Shown: positions 16,871 to 26,731, counted from the first letter of the stretch. The stretch is 64,000 nt of DNA from Maricaulis maris (GCF_036322705.1 NZ_AP027270.1:186001-250000), one strand, 5' to 3'. Made by a program: numbers and translations. Notes: a model not told the origin generated them from the sequence alone.

Positions 16871-17940
16871 TGGCCGCCGGCGTCATCGACCAGGATATTG
16901 CCGCCGTCCGAACCCAGGTCCCACAGCTCGCCGCGTAAAAACGCCGTTGCCCCGAACCGGGCGCCGGACCCGGGCAGGCGACCGGCGAGGGCATGACGCA
17001 TCCATGCCTCGCCCTCGGTCAGTCGCCCCGCATCCGCGTGGTCGACATCCTCCGGCCAGCCGGTGGTATAGCCACCCCAGGGCTGATCCCAGACGCCGGC
17101 AGGCTGCAGGAAGGCGGGGACCGCGACGAGATCGACCGACTGCCGGTCGAGTGCTTCGTAGACATCGCCATGCCAGCTGTCGGCGCAGATCAGGACGCCG
17201 AGCCGACCTGCGGCCGTATCGAAGACCGGCAGCCGATCGGCCGATGCGGCGGCGGTGAAACCGGCCTCGTCCGGGATCGGGTGAACCTTCAGGACCAGTT
17301 GCGTATCGATGCGCCCGTCCGGGTGAAAGACGGCGGCGACATTGTAGAGCGGGCCCGACCCGGCTCGCAGCCGCCCGTCGCGGACCTCGGGGCCGGGCAG
17401 TACGATCGACCCGCCAACAATGGTGACGCCATAGGTCTCGGCAAGCCGCCCGAAGACGCGTTGATAGTCGTGGGCCATTCGGCCTGCCCGCATCCGGAAG
17501 ACGGCGGCGGCGAGCCGGTCGGCTTCGCTTGATCGCGCCAGCGCGATAGCGAAGGGCAGCGGGCTGGCGAGGATAAGATGGGTCATTGCGCCTGATGTGG
17601 TCGCGGCGGAGAAGCTGGCCGCGGGGGCATCGGCGGCGACCAGCCATGTGCCGACATGCTCGGGCAGGACGACGACACTGCCGGGCGTCAGAAGACCGGC
17701 GTCGCGTGCGGCGTCGAAATAGCCGGCCAGCCGGTGCTCCAGCGTGGTCGCATTGCGGTAATCGCCGGTCCGCATCCAGGGCTGGATGGCAATGAGGTTG
17801 GCCGTGGCGGACAGACTCTCCGCTGGCGGCTCGGTCAAGTGCAGCGAGCCGCCGGTCTTTGGCGCCGGCGGGGTCCGGTAAACTCCCCAGAGACCGCCCA
17901 GAAGAATGAGGGCCAGCACGGCAAAGGCAAGTTTTGGCAT
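16807..17940 (-). CDS. Carbon-nitrogen hydrolase (nitrilase superfamily), membrane-anchored or exported
   Basis: A 377-residue protein with an N-terminal hydrophobic segment (MPKLAFAVLALILLGGLWGVY) acting as signal or anchor. The nitrilase-superfamily catalytic triad is visible: Glu94 in VLPEHVG, Lys218 in VLKVHPIPDE and Cys252 in VLICADSWHG. Exported members are uncommon outside the apolipoprotein N-acyltransferase branch, but this protein lacks the multi-helix domain of Lnt. Substrate unknown. The start at 17940 has GGGGAG upstream; an upstream in-frame ATG at 18045 would give an unlikely Pro-rich extension. It is convergent with and overlaps the C69 gene. Confidence 0.8.
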   Translation of the reverse strand: MPKLAFAVLALILLGGLWGVYRTPPAPKTGGSLHLTEPPAESLSATANLIAIQPWMRTGDYRNATTLEHRLAGYFDAARDAGLLTPGSVVVLPEHVGTWLVAADAPAASFSAATTSGAMTHLILASPLPFAIALARSSEADRLAAAVFRMRAGRMAHDYQRVFGRLAETYGVTIVGGSIVLPGPEVRDGRLRAGSGPLYNVAAVFHPDGRIDTQLVLKVHPIPDEAGFTAAASADRLPVFDTAAGRLGVLICADSWHGDVYEALDRQSVDLVAVPAFLQPAGVWDQPWGGYTTGWPEDVDHADAGRLTEGEAWMRHALAGRLPGSGARFGATAFLRGELWDLGSDGGNILVDDAGGHQRGALDGAAISALPLISPRS

Positions 17941-18118
17941 GGCGGTGCTCCCCGGTTCGACGCCATGCTGACGGGGCGCATGCCGTAGATCAAGCATCGC
18001 CGGCGGGGACGGTGGTGCCGGGGTGATGTGCGACACTTTGCTCATGGTGAATTCTTCATTTTTGCGACGGGCGCTGAGGCGTTAGGGTGCGGCAAGAATT
18101 TTTCCGGGAGTACTCCAG

Positions 18119-20314
18119 ATGCGCAAACTGATGATGATCACCGCGAGCACGGCCGCATTCTTTGCCGCCGCCTGCACGCCCGCCGAAGAGACCGCCGAGA
18201 CGGGTGAGACCAGCGCGATGACCGATATGACGACCACCGACGCCGACACCAACGTCGCCAGCTTCGATAATCCGTTGCTCGCCGAATGGACGGGCGACTA
18301 TGGCGGCACGCCGGACTTTGCCAATGCCAGCCTCGATGACCTGCGCGGCGCGCTGCGCGAGGGCATGGCGCTCAACCTGGCCGAGATCGACGCGATTGTG
18401 AGCAATCCGGAACCGGCGACGTTCGAGAATACCATTCTCGAACTGGAGCGTGCCGGCGATCCGCTCGGCCGCGTCTACACCTTCTGGGGCATCTGGTCGT
18501 CGAACATGTCGAGCCCGGAATTCCGCGACATCCAGCGCGAGATGTCGAGCGAACTCTCGGCCTTCAACTCGCAGATCACGCAGAATGAAGCGCTCTTTTC
18601 ACGGATCCGCGCCGTCTATGAAGGCGAGGAAATGGCGACGCTGACGCCGGCGCAGCAGCGCGTGGTCCAGCTCACCTATGACGGCTTTGCGCGCAATGGT
18701 GCCACGCTCGAAGGCGCCGCCGCCGAGCGTTATGCGGCGATCAATGCCCGCCTCGCCGAGCTGCACACCAGCTTCGCCAACAATGTCCTGCATGACGAGG
18801 AAAACTACGTCACCTATCTGACCGCGGACCAGCTCTCGGGCCTGCCGGCCGACTTCATCGCGGCCTCAGCCTCGGCAGCGGCGGCGCGCGGCCATGAAGG
18901 CGAGTACGCCATCACCAATACGCGCTCCTCGATGGATCCCTTCCTGACCTTCTCCGACGAGCGCGATCTCCGCGAGCAGGTCTGGAACAATTATTATTCC
19001 CGCGGCGATAATGGCGGCGAGTACGACAACAACGCCATCATCATGGAAATCCTGCAGCTGCGCGACGAGCGTGTCGGTCTCCTCGGCTATGATGACTATG
19101 CGTCCTGGCGTCTGGAAAACCGCATGGCGGGCACGCCGGAGCGGGCCATGGACCTGATGGAAGGCGTCTGGACCGCGGCGGTTGCCCGGATCGAGGAAGA
19201 GGTCGCCGACATGCAGGCCCTCGCCGACGCCAATGGCGACGACATCACCATCGCGCCGTGGGACTACCGTTACTATGCCGAGCAGGTCCGCTCGGCCCGC
19301 TATGACCTCGACAGTGAAGAGGTGAAGCAATACCTGCAGCTCGATAACCTGCGCGAAGGCATGTTCTACGTCGCCGGTGAGCTGTTCGGCTTCGAGTTCC
19401 GCGAACTGCCGGAGGGCGAGGTCTCGGTCTGGCATCCGACGGTGCGGGTCTGGGAAGTCACCGATCGCGAGAGCGGCGCCAATGTCGGCCTTTGGTATCT
19501 TGATCCCTTCGCTCGCCAGGGCAAGCGGTCGGGCGCCTGGGCCAACTCCTTCCGCTCGCACACCACGATCGACGGCGAGACCAATGTGCTGGCCACCAAC
19601 AATTCGAACTTCGTTGAAGGCGCGCCGGGCGAGCCGGTCCTCGTCTCCTTCGATGACGCGACCACCTTCTTCCACGAATTCGGTCACGCCCTGCACACGC
19701 TGTCGTCCAATGTCGATTATCCGACCCTCAATGGCGGCGTGCGCGACTATACCGAATTCCAGTCGCAGCTGCTCGAGCGCTGGGTCCTCACCGATCCGGT
19801 GGTCAACAACTACCTGACCCATGTCGAGACCGGCGAGCCGATGCCGCAAGCCCTGATCGACCGCATCCGGGCTGCCGCCAACTTCAACCAGGGTTTCTCG
19901 ACCGGCGAGTATCTGGCCTCGGCGCTGATGGACATGGTCTATCACACGACTGATCCGGCCGAGATCACCGACCCCGACACCTTCGAGCGTGAGACGCTGG
20001 AACGTCTGGGCATGCCGAGCGAGATCGTGATGCGTCACCGCTCCCCGCATTTCGGGCACATCTTCTCGGGTGAGGGGTATTCGGCGGGTTATTACGGCTA
20101 CATGTGGGCTGACGTGCTGACCGCCGATGCGGCCGAAGCCTTCCAGGAAGCCCCCGGTGGTTTCTATGATCCGGACGTCTCCGCCCGCCTGGTCGAATAC
20201 CTCTTCGCCCCGCGCAACTCGATGGACCCGGCCGAGGCCTACCGCCTCTTCCGTGGCCGCGATGCCGATGTCTCGGCGCTGATGCGCGATCGCGGTTTCC
20301 CGGTCACCGAATAG
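18119..20314 (+). CDS. M3-family metallopeptidase lipoprotein (Dcp-like peptidyl-dipeptidase)
   Basis: A 731-residue zinc peptidase with a lipoprotein signal (lipobox FAAAC, Cys19). The M3 active site HEFGHALH starts at residue 519 and is followed by DYTEFQSQLLERW, which holds the third zinc ligand. Size and order match Dcp-type oligopeptidases that remove C-terminal dipeptides. The lipobox places it in the periplasm, anchored to the outer or inner membrane, whereas E. coli Dcp is soluble. An acidic linker (TTTDADTNVASFDNPL) joins anchor and enzyme. It is a single gene ended by a strong terminator. Confidence 0.92.
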   Translation: MRKLMMITASTAAFFAAACTPAEETAETGETSAMTDMTTTDADTNVASFDNPLLAEWTGDYGGTPDFANASLDDLRGALREGMALNLAEIDAIVSNPEPATFENTILELERAGDPLGRVYTFWGIWSSNMSSPEFRDIQREMSSELSAFNSQITQNEALFSRIRAVYEGEEMATLTPAQQRVVQLTYDGFARNGATLEGAAAERYAAINARLAELHTSFANNVLHDEENYVTYLTADQLSGLPADFIAASASAAAARGHEGEYAITNTRSSMDPFLTFSDERDLREQVWNNYYSRGDNGGEYDNNAIIMEILQLRDERVGLLGYDDYASWRLENRMAGTPERAMDLMEGVWTAAVARIEEEVADMQALADANGDDITIAPWDYRYYAEQVRSARYDLDSEEVKQYLQLDNLREGMFYVAGELFGFEFRELPEGEVSVWHPTVRVWEVTDRESGANVGLWYLDPFARQGKRSGAWANSFRSHTTIDGETNVLATNNSNFVEGAPGEPVLVSFDDATTFFHEFGHALHTLSSNVDYPTLNGGVRDYTEFQSQLLERWVLTDPVVNNYLTHVETGEPMPQALIDRIRAAANFNQGFSTGEYLASALMDMVYHTTDPAEITDPDTFERETLERLGMPSEIVMRHRSPHFGHIFSGEGYSAGYYGYMWADVLTADAAEAFQEAPGGFYDPDVSARLVEYLFAPRNSMDPAEAYRLFRGRDADVSALMRDRGFPVTE

Positions 20315-20338
20315 GTCCGACCGGACCGATCATGATCG

Positions 20339-20369
20339 AGGCCGGCGGGGCGACCCGTCGGCCTTTTTC
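20339..20369 (+). terminator. Rho-independent terminator after the M3 peptidase
   Basis: AGGCCGGCGGG (20339-20349) pairs with CCCGTCGGCCT (20354-20364), 11 bp with one G-U, loop GCGA, followed by TTTT. Confidence 0.85.
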
Positions 20370-20377
20370 GTTGCGGC

Positions 20378-20842
20378 TCAGCCGGGCGGGTCGGCGATGC
20401 CGATATGCGGGCCGGCACCAAGCCGGGACAGTCGGTCCTGTGGATTGTAGAGCTGACACGCTTTCAGCGACAGGCAACCGCAACCGATGCAGCTGTCCAG
20501 CCGGCCGCGCATCCGGGTCAGGTCCTCGATCTGCCGGTCGAGCCGGTCCCGCAGGGCGACGCTGATGCGGGCCCAGTCAGCCTGTGTGGGGGTGCGTCGT
20601 TCGGGCAGGGCGGCCAGGGCGTCGCTGATCTCGCGGATCGACAGGCCGAGTTGCTGGGCGATCAGGATGAAGGAGATCCGACGCACATCGGCACGCTTGA
20701 AGCGGCGCTGCCCGCCGGCATTGCGCGACGGCTGGACCAGCCCCTTCTCCTCGTAAAAGCGAATGGCGGACACGGTGACACCGGTGCGCCGGGCGAGCTG
20801 TCCGATCGACAGCGGATCGGCGGCGGAAAGCGGCATGTCCAT
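20378..20842 (-). CDS. soxR: Redox-sensing transcriptional regulator SoxR
   Basis: A 154-residue MerR-family protein with the helix-turn-helix LSIGQLARRTGVTVSAIRFYE. The [2Fe-2S] ligand set is CIGCGCLSLKAC (Cys118, 121, 123, 129; spacing C-x2-C-x-C-x5-C), exactly that of SoxR. It senses redox-active compounds through oxidation of the cluster. The perfect SoxR box lies 19 bases upstream, in the gap shared with the VOC gene, and points to that gene as a direct target. Start at 20842 or 20836 (two Met near the N-terminus). Confidence 0.95.
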   Translation of the reverse strand: MDMPLSAADPLSIGQLARRTGVTVSAIRFYEEKGLVQPSRNAGGQRRFKRADVRRISFILIAQQLGLSIREISDALAALPERRTPTQADWARISVALRDRLDRQIEDLTRMRGRLDSCIGCGCLSLKACQLYNPQDRLSRLGAGPHIGIADPPG

Positions 20843-20857
20843 CCCCGTGAAAATAGC

Positions 20858-20888
20858 TTGACCTCAACCAAGGTTGAGGAATTATCAA
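20858..20888 (+). promoter_or_regulatory. SoxR box and SoxR-type promoter
   Basis: CCTCAACCAAGGTTGAGG (20862-20879) is a perfect inverted repeat matching the SoxR operator (CCTCAA...TTGAGG). It is embedded between TTGACC (20858-20863) and TATCAA (20883-20888) with a 19-bp spacer, facing the VOC gene. Confidence 0.9.
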
Positions 20889-20934
20889 GCCGCCTGTCAA
20901 GGGAATCCGCGAGATTCCGGTACAGGAGAGTTCA

Positions 20935-21300
20935 ATGACACAAGCAAGGCTCGAACACGTCAATGTGACGGTGAGCAATCCCGCAGAGACCGCGAAGCGG
21001 CTGTGCGACTGGTTTGGCTGGCAGGTTCGCTGGAGCGGCCCGGCGAAGAATGGCGGCACCACATACCACGTCGGAAACGACCATGACTATGTCGCCCTCT
21101 ATGCCCTCGCGACCCCGACAGAGACGCCGCGCGGCCGTCTCAACCATATCGGGGTCCTGGTCGAGGACCTGGCGGACGCCGAGGCGCGGATCCTGGCGGA
21201 CGGTATCCGGACGCATTCGCACGCGAATTATGAGCCGGGTCGCCGCTTCTATTTCGATGATCCCGACGGGATCGAGTTCGAGGTGATCAGCTACGCCTGA
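20935..21300 (+). CDS. VOC (glyoxalase/dioxygenase fold) protein under SoxR control
   Basis: A 121-residue single VOC module: LEHVNVTVSNP at the start, GRLNHIGVLVEDLADAE in the middle and YFDDPDGIEFEVISYA at the end, giving the usual metal-binding His/Glu pattern. VOC proteins include glyoxalases, dioxygenases and antibiotic-binding proteins; the exact reaction is unknown. CAGGAGAG lies just before the ATG, and the SoxR promoter is directly upstream. Detoxification of a redox-cycling compound or its product is the natural inference. Confidence 0.85.
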   Translation: MTQARLEHVNVTVSNPAETAKRLCDWFGWQVRWSGPAKNGGTTYHVGNDHDYVALYALATPTETPRGRLNHIGVLVEDLADAEARILADGIRTHSHANYEPGRRFYFDDPDGIEFEVISYA

Positions 21301-21352
21301 TCGCCCTGCGGATTTTATTGGCAGGCGGGGCGGTTGTCGCTAGCGTCCCGGG

Positions 21353-22429
21353 ATGGACGATCTATCCGCCCCGCCTTCACCGCACCCCGTTGACCCGACC
21401 CGACCGCTCGGTCAGGCCCGCGCACTGGACCCGTCGCGATACGTCGGTGCTGACGCGCTGACCTTTGACCAACGCGAAATTCTCGCCCGTGGCTGGCAGG
21501 TGGTCGCTCCGGCCTCGGCGCTGGCCGGACCCGGCGATCATGTCGTGCGGGAAATCGGTGGGGTGCCGGTCCTGCTGGTGCGCAACAGGCAGGGCGTGAT
21601 CAACGGCTTTCTCAATATCTGCCGTCATCGCGCCGGACCGCTGGCCCTGTGTGACGGCAAGGGTGCGAAACGGCTGCGCTGTGCCTATCACGGCTGGGCC
21701 TATGACCTGGACGGGCAATTGCGCAGCGCACCGGAGATGCAGCGGGCCGAGGGCTTTGATGTGGCCGGGACCCGGCTGGAGCGGATCGAGGTCCGGCTCT
21801 GGGGCGGTCTGGTGTTTGCCCGCACGCGCCCGGGCGCGGCCTTCAGCGCGGTGATGGACGGACTGGACGCCATCGCCGATCCGGCCAGCCTCGCCGGACA
21901 GGTGCATCATCACAGCCGGATCTATGATGTGGCCTGCAACTGGAAGGTCTATGTCGATAATTATCTGGAGGGCTATCATCTGCCCTTCGTGCATCCGGAC
22001 CTGACCCAGGTCGTGTCCTATCCCGACTACAAGACCGAGCTGGCCCGCTACTGGTCGCTGCAGCGCTCGCCGATCGGGGCCGAGACCGACGCCTATGCTG
22101 CGGGTGAAGCGCTCTATGTCTTCATCTATCCCAACACGATGCTGAACATCCTGCCGGGCCGGATGCAGACCAATCGCGTGGTCGCCAACGGGCCGGACCA
22201 CTGTCGCGTCGAGTTCGATTTCTACTATGCCAATGGTGAAGCCGGCCGGGCCGAGGCGGATGATGCCTTTTCCGACAGGGTGCAGGAAGAGGACCGCCTG
22301 ATCTGCGAGCATGTGCAGAAGGGTCTGGCCTCCGGCGCCTACCAGCCGGGGCGGTTGTCACCGGACCAGGAAGCCGGTGTCTGGCACTGGCACAATCTTT
22401 TGCGGGACGCCTACGCCGCTGGCGTCTAG
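21353..22429 (+). CDS. Rieske non-haem iron oxygenase, alpha subunit
   Basis: A 358-residue oxygenase. The Rieske cluster ligands are Cys90-x-His92 (CRHRAG) and Cys110-x2-His113 (CAYHGW). The catalytic domain has DNYLEGYHLPFVH with the two His of the mononuclear iron triad. This arrangement resembles the choline/glycine-betaine/carnitine-monooxygenase branch as much as aromatic dioxygenases, so the substrate is open. No reductase or ferredoxin partner gene is adjacent. It is followed by an APC permease after 24 bases, suggesting uptake and oxidation of an amino-acid-like compound. Confidence 0.88.
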   Translation: MDDLSAPPSPHPVDPTRPLGQARALDPSRYVGADALTFDQREILARGWQVVAPASALAGPGDHVVREIGGVPVLLVRNRQGVINGFLNICRHRAGPLALCDGKGAKRLRCAYHGWAYDLDGQLRSAPEMQRAEGFDVAGTRLERIEVRLWGGLVFARTRPGAAFSAVMDGLDAIADPASLAGQVHHHSRIYDVACNWKVYVDNYLEGYHLPFVHPDLTQVVSYPDYKTELARYWSLQRSPIGAETDAYAAGEALYVFIYPNTMLNILPGRMQTNRVVANGPDHCRVEFDFYYANGEAGRAEADDAFSDRVQEEDRLICEHVQKGLASGAYQPGRLSPDQEAGVWHWHNLLRDAYAAGV

Positions 22430-22453
22430 ACGATTTCGCGTCCGGGGGGACCC

Positions 22454-23770
22454 TTGAACCATCATGACAATCACGCGGCCGATCTTGAGCGGCCGACACA
22501 CACGGCGATCGGCTTCTGGGGCTGCTGGTCCCTGATCGTCGGGGTGATGATCGGCTCCGGGATATTCCTCCTGCCCGCCGTGCTCGCACCCTATGGCCTG
22601 ATGGGCTTTTCCGGCTGGCTGATCACAGCGGGCGGATCCGTTCTGCTGGCGCTCGTGCTCGGGCGGCTCTCGCACCGCACCACCCGCACCGGGGGGCCGA
22701 TCGCCTATGCCCATGATGCCTTTGGCGATCTCACCGGCTTTCTGGTCGCCTGGGGCTACTGGGCATCCTACTGGATCGCCATCCCGGCCATCGCCATCGC
22801 TTTTGTCGGCTATCTGGGTGTCTTCATCCCCGGGCTGGACGACATGCCGCTGGCCCAGATGGGGTGCGGTCTTGCCCTGATCTGGGGGCTGGGTCTGGTG
22901 TCGCTCCACGGCATCCGCGACGCCAGCTTTGTGCAGCTCATCATGACCGTTTTGAAGCTGATCCCGATTTTCCTGATCATCGGGGTCGGGCTCTTCACCG
23001 GCGATGTCGCCAACCTGCCGGCAGTCAATCCCTCGGGCGGGAGTTTTCTCGGCGTGCTGGCCGCGACCGCCTTGCTCACCATGTGGGCCTTTGCCGGGCT
23101 GGAGGCTGCCACCATCCCGGCCGGTGATGTCCGCGATGCCGCGCGCAACGTTCCGCGGGCAACGGTAATCGGGACTATTTCGGTCGCGCTGATCTATATC
23201 GCCGCGACCGCCGCCGTGATGCTGGTGGTGCCGGCCGGTGATCTTGCGGACTCAACCTCGCCCTTCTCCGATGCCGCCCGCGCGCTCGGCAGTTGGGGGC
23301 CGGGCCTGATTGCTGCGGGGGCCATGGTTTCAACGGCTGGCGCGCTCAACGGGGTGATCCTGCTGTCCGGCCAATTACCGATGGCGGTTGCCCTTGACCG
23401 TCTCGCGCCCGCTGTTCTGGCGCATCGCAACAAGGGTGGGGCGCCGCAGTTTTCTCTGCTCATCTCGCTGTCGCTGGGGTCGATCCTGCTGGTCGCGAAC
23501 TACTCGCGGGGTCTGGTCGCAGCCTTCACCTTCCTGTTGATGATGAGCACGGTCTGCCTGCTTCTGCCGCTGTTGGTCAGTGCGCTCGCGGAGCTGCGCC
23601 ATTCCTGGCGATCGGCCCGCGGCTGGGCGATCATCGCACTGGGCGCTTGCGCCTACGCCGCCTTTGCGGTGCTCGGTTCGGGCCTGGAAGTGCTGGGGTG
23701 GGGGCTGGTCCTGACCCTGGCCGGGCTGCCGGCCTACTGGCTCGGCAAGCCGAAAGCGGTGGTGGGGTAG
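22454..23770 (+). CDS. APC-family amino acid/amine permease
   Basis: A 438-residue protein with about twelve hydrophobic helices. Helix 1 carries the APC substrate-binding motif GVMIGSGIFLLPAVLAPYG, and helix 6 has TMWAFAGLEAATIPAGDV. Similarity is to the AdiC/PotE-like branch of amino acid and polyamine transporters. No in-frame ATG lies near the N-terminus; the TTG at 22454 has a strong GGGGGGA upstream and is the likely start. It probably imports the substrate of the Rieske oxygenase that precedes it. Confidence 0.88.
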   Translation: MNHHDNHAADLERPTHTAIGFWGCWSLIVGVMIGSGIFLLPAVLAPYGLMGFSGWLITAGGSVLLALVLGRLSHRTTRTGGPIAYAHDAFGDLTGFLVAWGYWASYWIAIPAIAIAFVGYLGVFIPGLDDMPLAQMGCGLALIWGLGLVSLHGIRDASFVQLIMTVLKLIPIFLIIGVGLFTGDVANLPAVNPSGGSFLGVLAATALLTMWAFAGLEAATIPAGDVRDAARNVPRATVIGTISVALIYIAATAAVMLVVPAGDLADSTSPFSDAARALGSWGPGLIAAGAMVSTAGALNGVILLSGQLPMAVALDRLAPAVLAHRNKGGAPQFSLLISLSLGSILLVANYSRGLVAAFTFLLMMSTVCLLLPLLVSALAELRHSWRSARGWAIIALGACAYAAFAVLGSGLEVLGWGLVLTLAGLPAYWLGKPKAVVG

Positions 23771-24322
23771 AGCTTATCCGCCGCTCCAGCGCCCTCTCAT
23801 GTCCCTCGGGAGACGGTGCCCCGGAGGGCCGATGAGGGGGCTTTCAACGTAAATACAGTGACTTGTCCCTCACCCTGGCCTTCTCCCAGGGGGGAGGGAA
23901 AGTGCCGCGCCGACAAAAACTTATCCGCACCTCGTCCGGCCCACGCGATACTCACTGCGGTTTTCGGGACGGGAGGCGCGAGCTCAGTCACTTGTGCCCG
24001 GAAGCGTGCGGAGCCTGTCCGCGTACGGGGGTGACATCCCGATGCTCCGGCAGGGCGTGCGACATGGTCGCGGGGCACTAAACGACCGACCCCATCTACC
24101 TGTCGCGTTGGAAACGGGGGCGAGAGCGTCCGGGAAATCTCCGCGTGCGGGATGCTTGTCGAAGCTACCCTTATCAACACAGCGCTTTATCGGCTCCGGC
24201 TGGCATCCCGCTCCCTCCTCTGCCCAAACCGCCAGGCGCCAAGCGTCGTGGCGATCTCGGTGCTTGGCAAAACAGCCTATCCCGCTTGGCCAAACGGCTT
24301 GGCGATGCTACCTGCCCGATCC
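23771..24322. other. Intergenic region between permease and lepA with a REP-like palindrome
   Basis: No convincing gene lies in these 552 bases. Around 23868-23899 CCCTCACCCTGG is followed by CCAGGGGGGAGGG, a GC-rich palindrome like the REP-type elements of alphaproteobacterial intergenic DNA; a related CCCCTCA...TGAGGGG palindrome lies near 4808-4860. The open frame that runs from 24152 into lepA is an extension without coding character. Confidence 0.5.
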
Positions 24323-26131
24323 ATGACCATAGATCCGTCCCTTATCCGAAATTTCTCCATCGTGGCCCATATCGACCACGGTAAATCGACGCTGGCCGAT
24401 CGCCTCATCCAGGTGACCGGCGGACTGACCCAGCGCGAGATGAAAGAGCAAGTGCTCGACAATATGGAGCTCGAGCGTGAGCGCGGCATCACGATCAAGG
24501 CCCAGACGGTGCGACTGGACTATACGGCCAAGGACGGGAAGACCTACGTCCTCAACCTGATCGACACGCCCGGACACGTTGACTTCGCCTATGAGGTCAA
24601 CCGCTCGCTGGCCGCCTGTGAAGGCTCGCTGCTGGTAGTCGATGCCTCCCAGGGCGTCGAAGCGCAGACCCTGGCGAATGTCTATCAGGCCATCGAGGTC
24701 AATCACGAGATCGTCCCGGTGCTCAACAAGATCGACCTGCCGGCCGCCGAGCCGGAGCGGGTCAAGGAGCAGATCGAGGATGTGATCGGGCTGGACGCGT
24801 CTGATGCCGTGCTGATTTCGGCGAAGACAGGCCTCGGCATCGAGGACGTTCTGGAAGCCGTGGTGACGCGCCTTCCCGCTCCCGATGGCGGCGATCCGAA
24901 TGCGCCCTTGAAGGCCATGCTGGTCGACAGCTGGTATGATGCCTATCTCGGCGTGATCTGCCTGGTGCGGGTGATCGACGGGACGCTGAAGAAGGGCATG
25001 AAGGTTCGTCTGATGGGAACCGGTGCTGCCTATCCGGTCGACGGGGTTGGTGTTTTCCGGCCCAAGAAGGAAGCCATCGACAGTCTCGGCCCGGGCGAGA
25101 TCGGTTACCTCAATGCCTCGATCAAACAGGTCCGCGATGCCCGTGTTGGCGACACCGTGACCGATGACCGCAACCCGGCTGCCAAGGCCCTGACCGGCTA
25201 CAAGCCGGCCCAGCCGGTCGTGTTCTGCGGTCTCTTCCCGGTCGACAGCGCCGAGTTCGAGGACCTGCGCGAAGCGATCGAGAAGCTCGCCCTCAACGAC
25301 GCCTCCTTCTCCTATGAGATGGAGACCTCTGCGGCACTCGGCTTCGGCTTCCGCTGCGGCTTCCTCGGCCTGCTTCACCTCGAAGTCATCCGTGAGCGTC
25401 TCGAGCGCGAGTACAATATCGAGCTGATCACCACAGCGCCGTCCGTGGTCTACCGGATCCGGATGACAGACGGCTCCGAGATCGACCTGCACAATCCGGC
25501 CGACATGCCGGACCCGGTCAAGATCGACACCATTGCCGAGCCCTGGATCAAGGCGACCATCCTGGTGCCGGACGAATATCTCGGCGGCGTGCTGAAACTG
25601 TGCCAGGACCGTCGCGGCAACCAGGTTGAACTGACCTATGCCGGCAATCGGGCCCTGGTGGTTTACGAACTGCCGCTGAATGAGGTCGTGTTCGACTTCT
25701 ATGACCGTCTGAAATCGGTCACCAAGGGCTATGCCTCCTTCGATTACCAGTGGATCGAGGATCGGGTCGGCGATCTGGTGCGGATGTCGATCCTGGTCAA
25801 TGACGAGCCGGTCGATGCCCTCTCCATGGTGGTCCACAAGGCGCGCGCCGAAATGCGCGGCCGGGCGATGTGTGAGAAGCTCAAGGAGCTGATCCCGCGG
25901 CACATGTTCAAGATCCCGATCCAGGCCGCCCTCGGTGGCCGGATCGTGGCCCGCGAAACCCTGTCTGCCCTGCGCAAGGACGTGACCGCCAAATGCTATG
26001 GCGGCGACGCCACCCGCAAGCGCAAGCTTCTGGACAAGCAGAAGGCCGGCAAGAAGAAGATGCGCCAGTTCGGCAAGGTCGAAATCCCGCAGGAAGCCTT
26101 CATTGCCGCGCTGAAAATGGATGATGATTGA
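24323..26131 (+). CDS. lepA: Translation elongation factor 4
   Basis: A 602-residue translational GTPase, exactly family length, starting [24 protein letters not shown]1 (AHIDHGKST), G3 (DTPGHVDF) and G4 (NKID) are visible, followed by domain II, the EF-G-like domains III and V ([34 protein letters not shown]) and the LepA-specific C-terminal domain ending with [24 protein letters not shown]4 back-translocates or remodels stalled ribosomes. The start at 24323 is chosen because the conserved N-terminus begins there, although the frame is open for another 171 bases upstream. Confidence 0.97.
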   Translation: MTIDPSLIRNFSIVAHIDHGKSTLADRLIQVTGGLTQREMKEQVLDNMELERERGITIKAQTVRLDYTAKDGKTYVLNLIDTPGHVDFAYEVNRSLAACEGSLLVVDASQGVEAQTLANVYQAIEVNHEIVPVLNKIDLPAAEPERVKEQIEDVIGLDASDAVLISAKTGLGIEDVLEAVVTRLPAPDGGDPNAPLKAMLVDSWYDAYLGVICLVRVIDGTLKKGMKVRLMGTGAAYPVDGVGVFRPKKEAIDSLGPGEIGYLNASIKQVRDARVGDTVTDDRNPAAKALTGYKPAQPVVFCGLFPVDSAEFEDLREAIEKLALNDASFSYEMETSAALGFGFRCGFLGLLHLEVIRERLEREYNIELITTAPSVVYRIRMTDGSEIDLHNPADMPDPVKIDTIAEPWIKATILVPDEYLGGVLKLCQDRRGNQVELTYAGNRALVVYELPLNEVVFDFYDRLKSVTKGYASFDYQWIEDRVGDLVRMSILVNDEPVDALSMVVHKARAEMRGRAMCEKLKELIPRHMFKIPIQAALGGRIVARETLSALRKDVTAKCYGGDATRKRKLLDKQKAGKKKMRQFGKVEIPQEAFIAALKMDDD

Positions 26132-26203
26132 TCGGCCCTTGCCAACGCCGCAGATCACCCCATTTCTAGTGTGAATTCACAGGATCAAACCCGGAGTTTC
26201 CTG

Positions 26204-26731
26204 ATGCGCCAGTTTTTTGCTGCCCTCGCCACGACCGCCCTTCTCGCAGCCCCCGCCTTCGCCGAGCTGAATGCCGGTGATGCAGCGGCTGATTTCACGG
26301 TGCAGGGCTTCCAAGCCGGGGAGCCGGTCTCCTTCCACCTCGCCGAGGCGCTCGTCGACGGCCCGGTCGTGCTGTTCTTCTTCCCGGCGGCCTTCACCTC
26401 CGGCTGCGAAGCCCAGGCGGCAGCCTTTGCCGAAGCGATCGACCAGTTTACTGCCGAGGGCGCCCGCGTGATCGGCGTGACCGGCGGCAATACCGATCGC
26501 CTGGCCGAGTTCTCGACCCAGCATTGTGCTGATGCCTTCCCGGTCTTCGCCGTCGAAGACGGCATGGCCCGCGACTATGATGCGCGCCTGATGATGCGTC
26601 CGGGCTGGACCAATCGCACCTCCTACGTGATCGATCAAACTTCGACGATCGCCTTCTCCTGGTCGGAAATGAGCCCCTACGAGCACGTCGATCAGACGCT
26701 TGCTGCGGTGCGGGCGCTCAACGTCGAATAA
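26204..26731 (+). CDS. Exported peroxiredoxin (AhpC/TSA, BCP-like)
   Basis: A 175-residue thioredoxin-fold protein with a signal peptide (MRQFFAALATTALLAAPAFA). The peroxidatic Cys68 lies in FFPAAFTSGCEAQ, the PxxxTxxC motif of peroxiredoxins, and a second Cys in STQHCADAFPVF may resolve it. It should reduce peroxides in the periplasm. CGGAG lies upstream of this ATG, favouring it over an upstream GTG at 26171. Confidence 0.88.
   Translation: MRQFFAALATTALLAAPAFAELNAGDAAADFTVQGFQAGEPVSFHLAEALVDGPVVLFFFPAAFTSGCEAQAAAFAEAIDQFTAEGARVIGVTGGNTDRLAEFSTQHCADAFPVFAVEDGMARDYDARLMMRPGWTNRTSYVIDQTSTIAFSWSEMSPYEHVDQTLAAVRALNVE

Noticed and set aside
24152-24322. N-terminal extension of lepA by 57 residues
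   Set aside because: The conserved LepA N-terminus begins at 24323 and the extension has no similarity to the family.
24308-26158. 616-codon open frame antisense to lepA
   Set aside because: lepA is unmistakable on the plus strand; the antisense frame has no recognisable motif.
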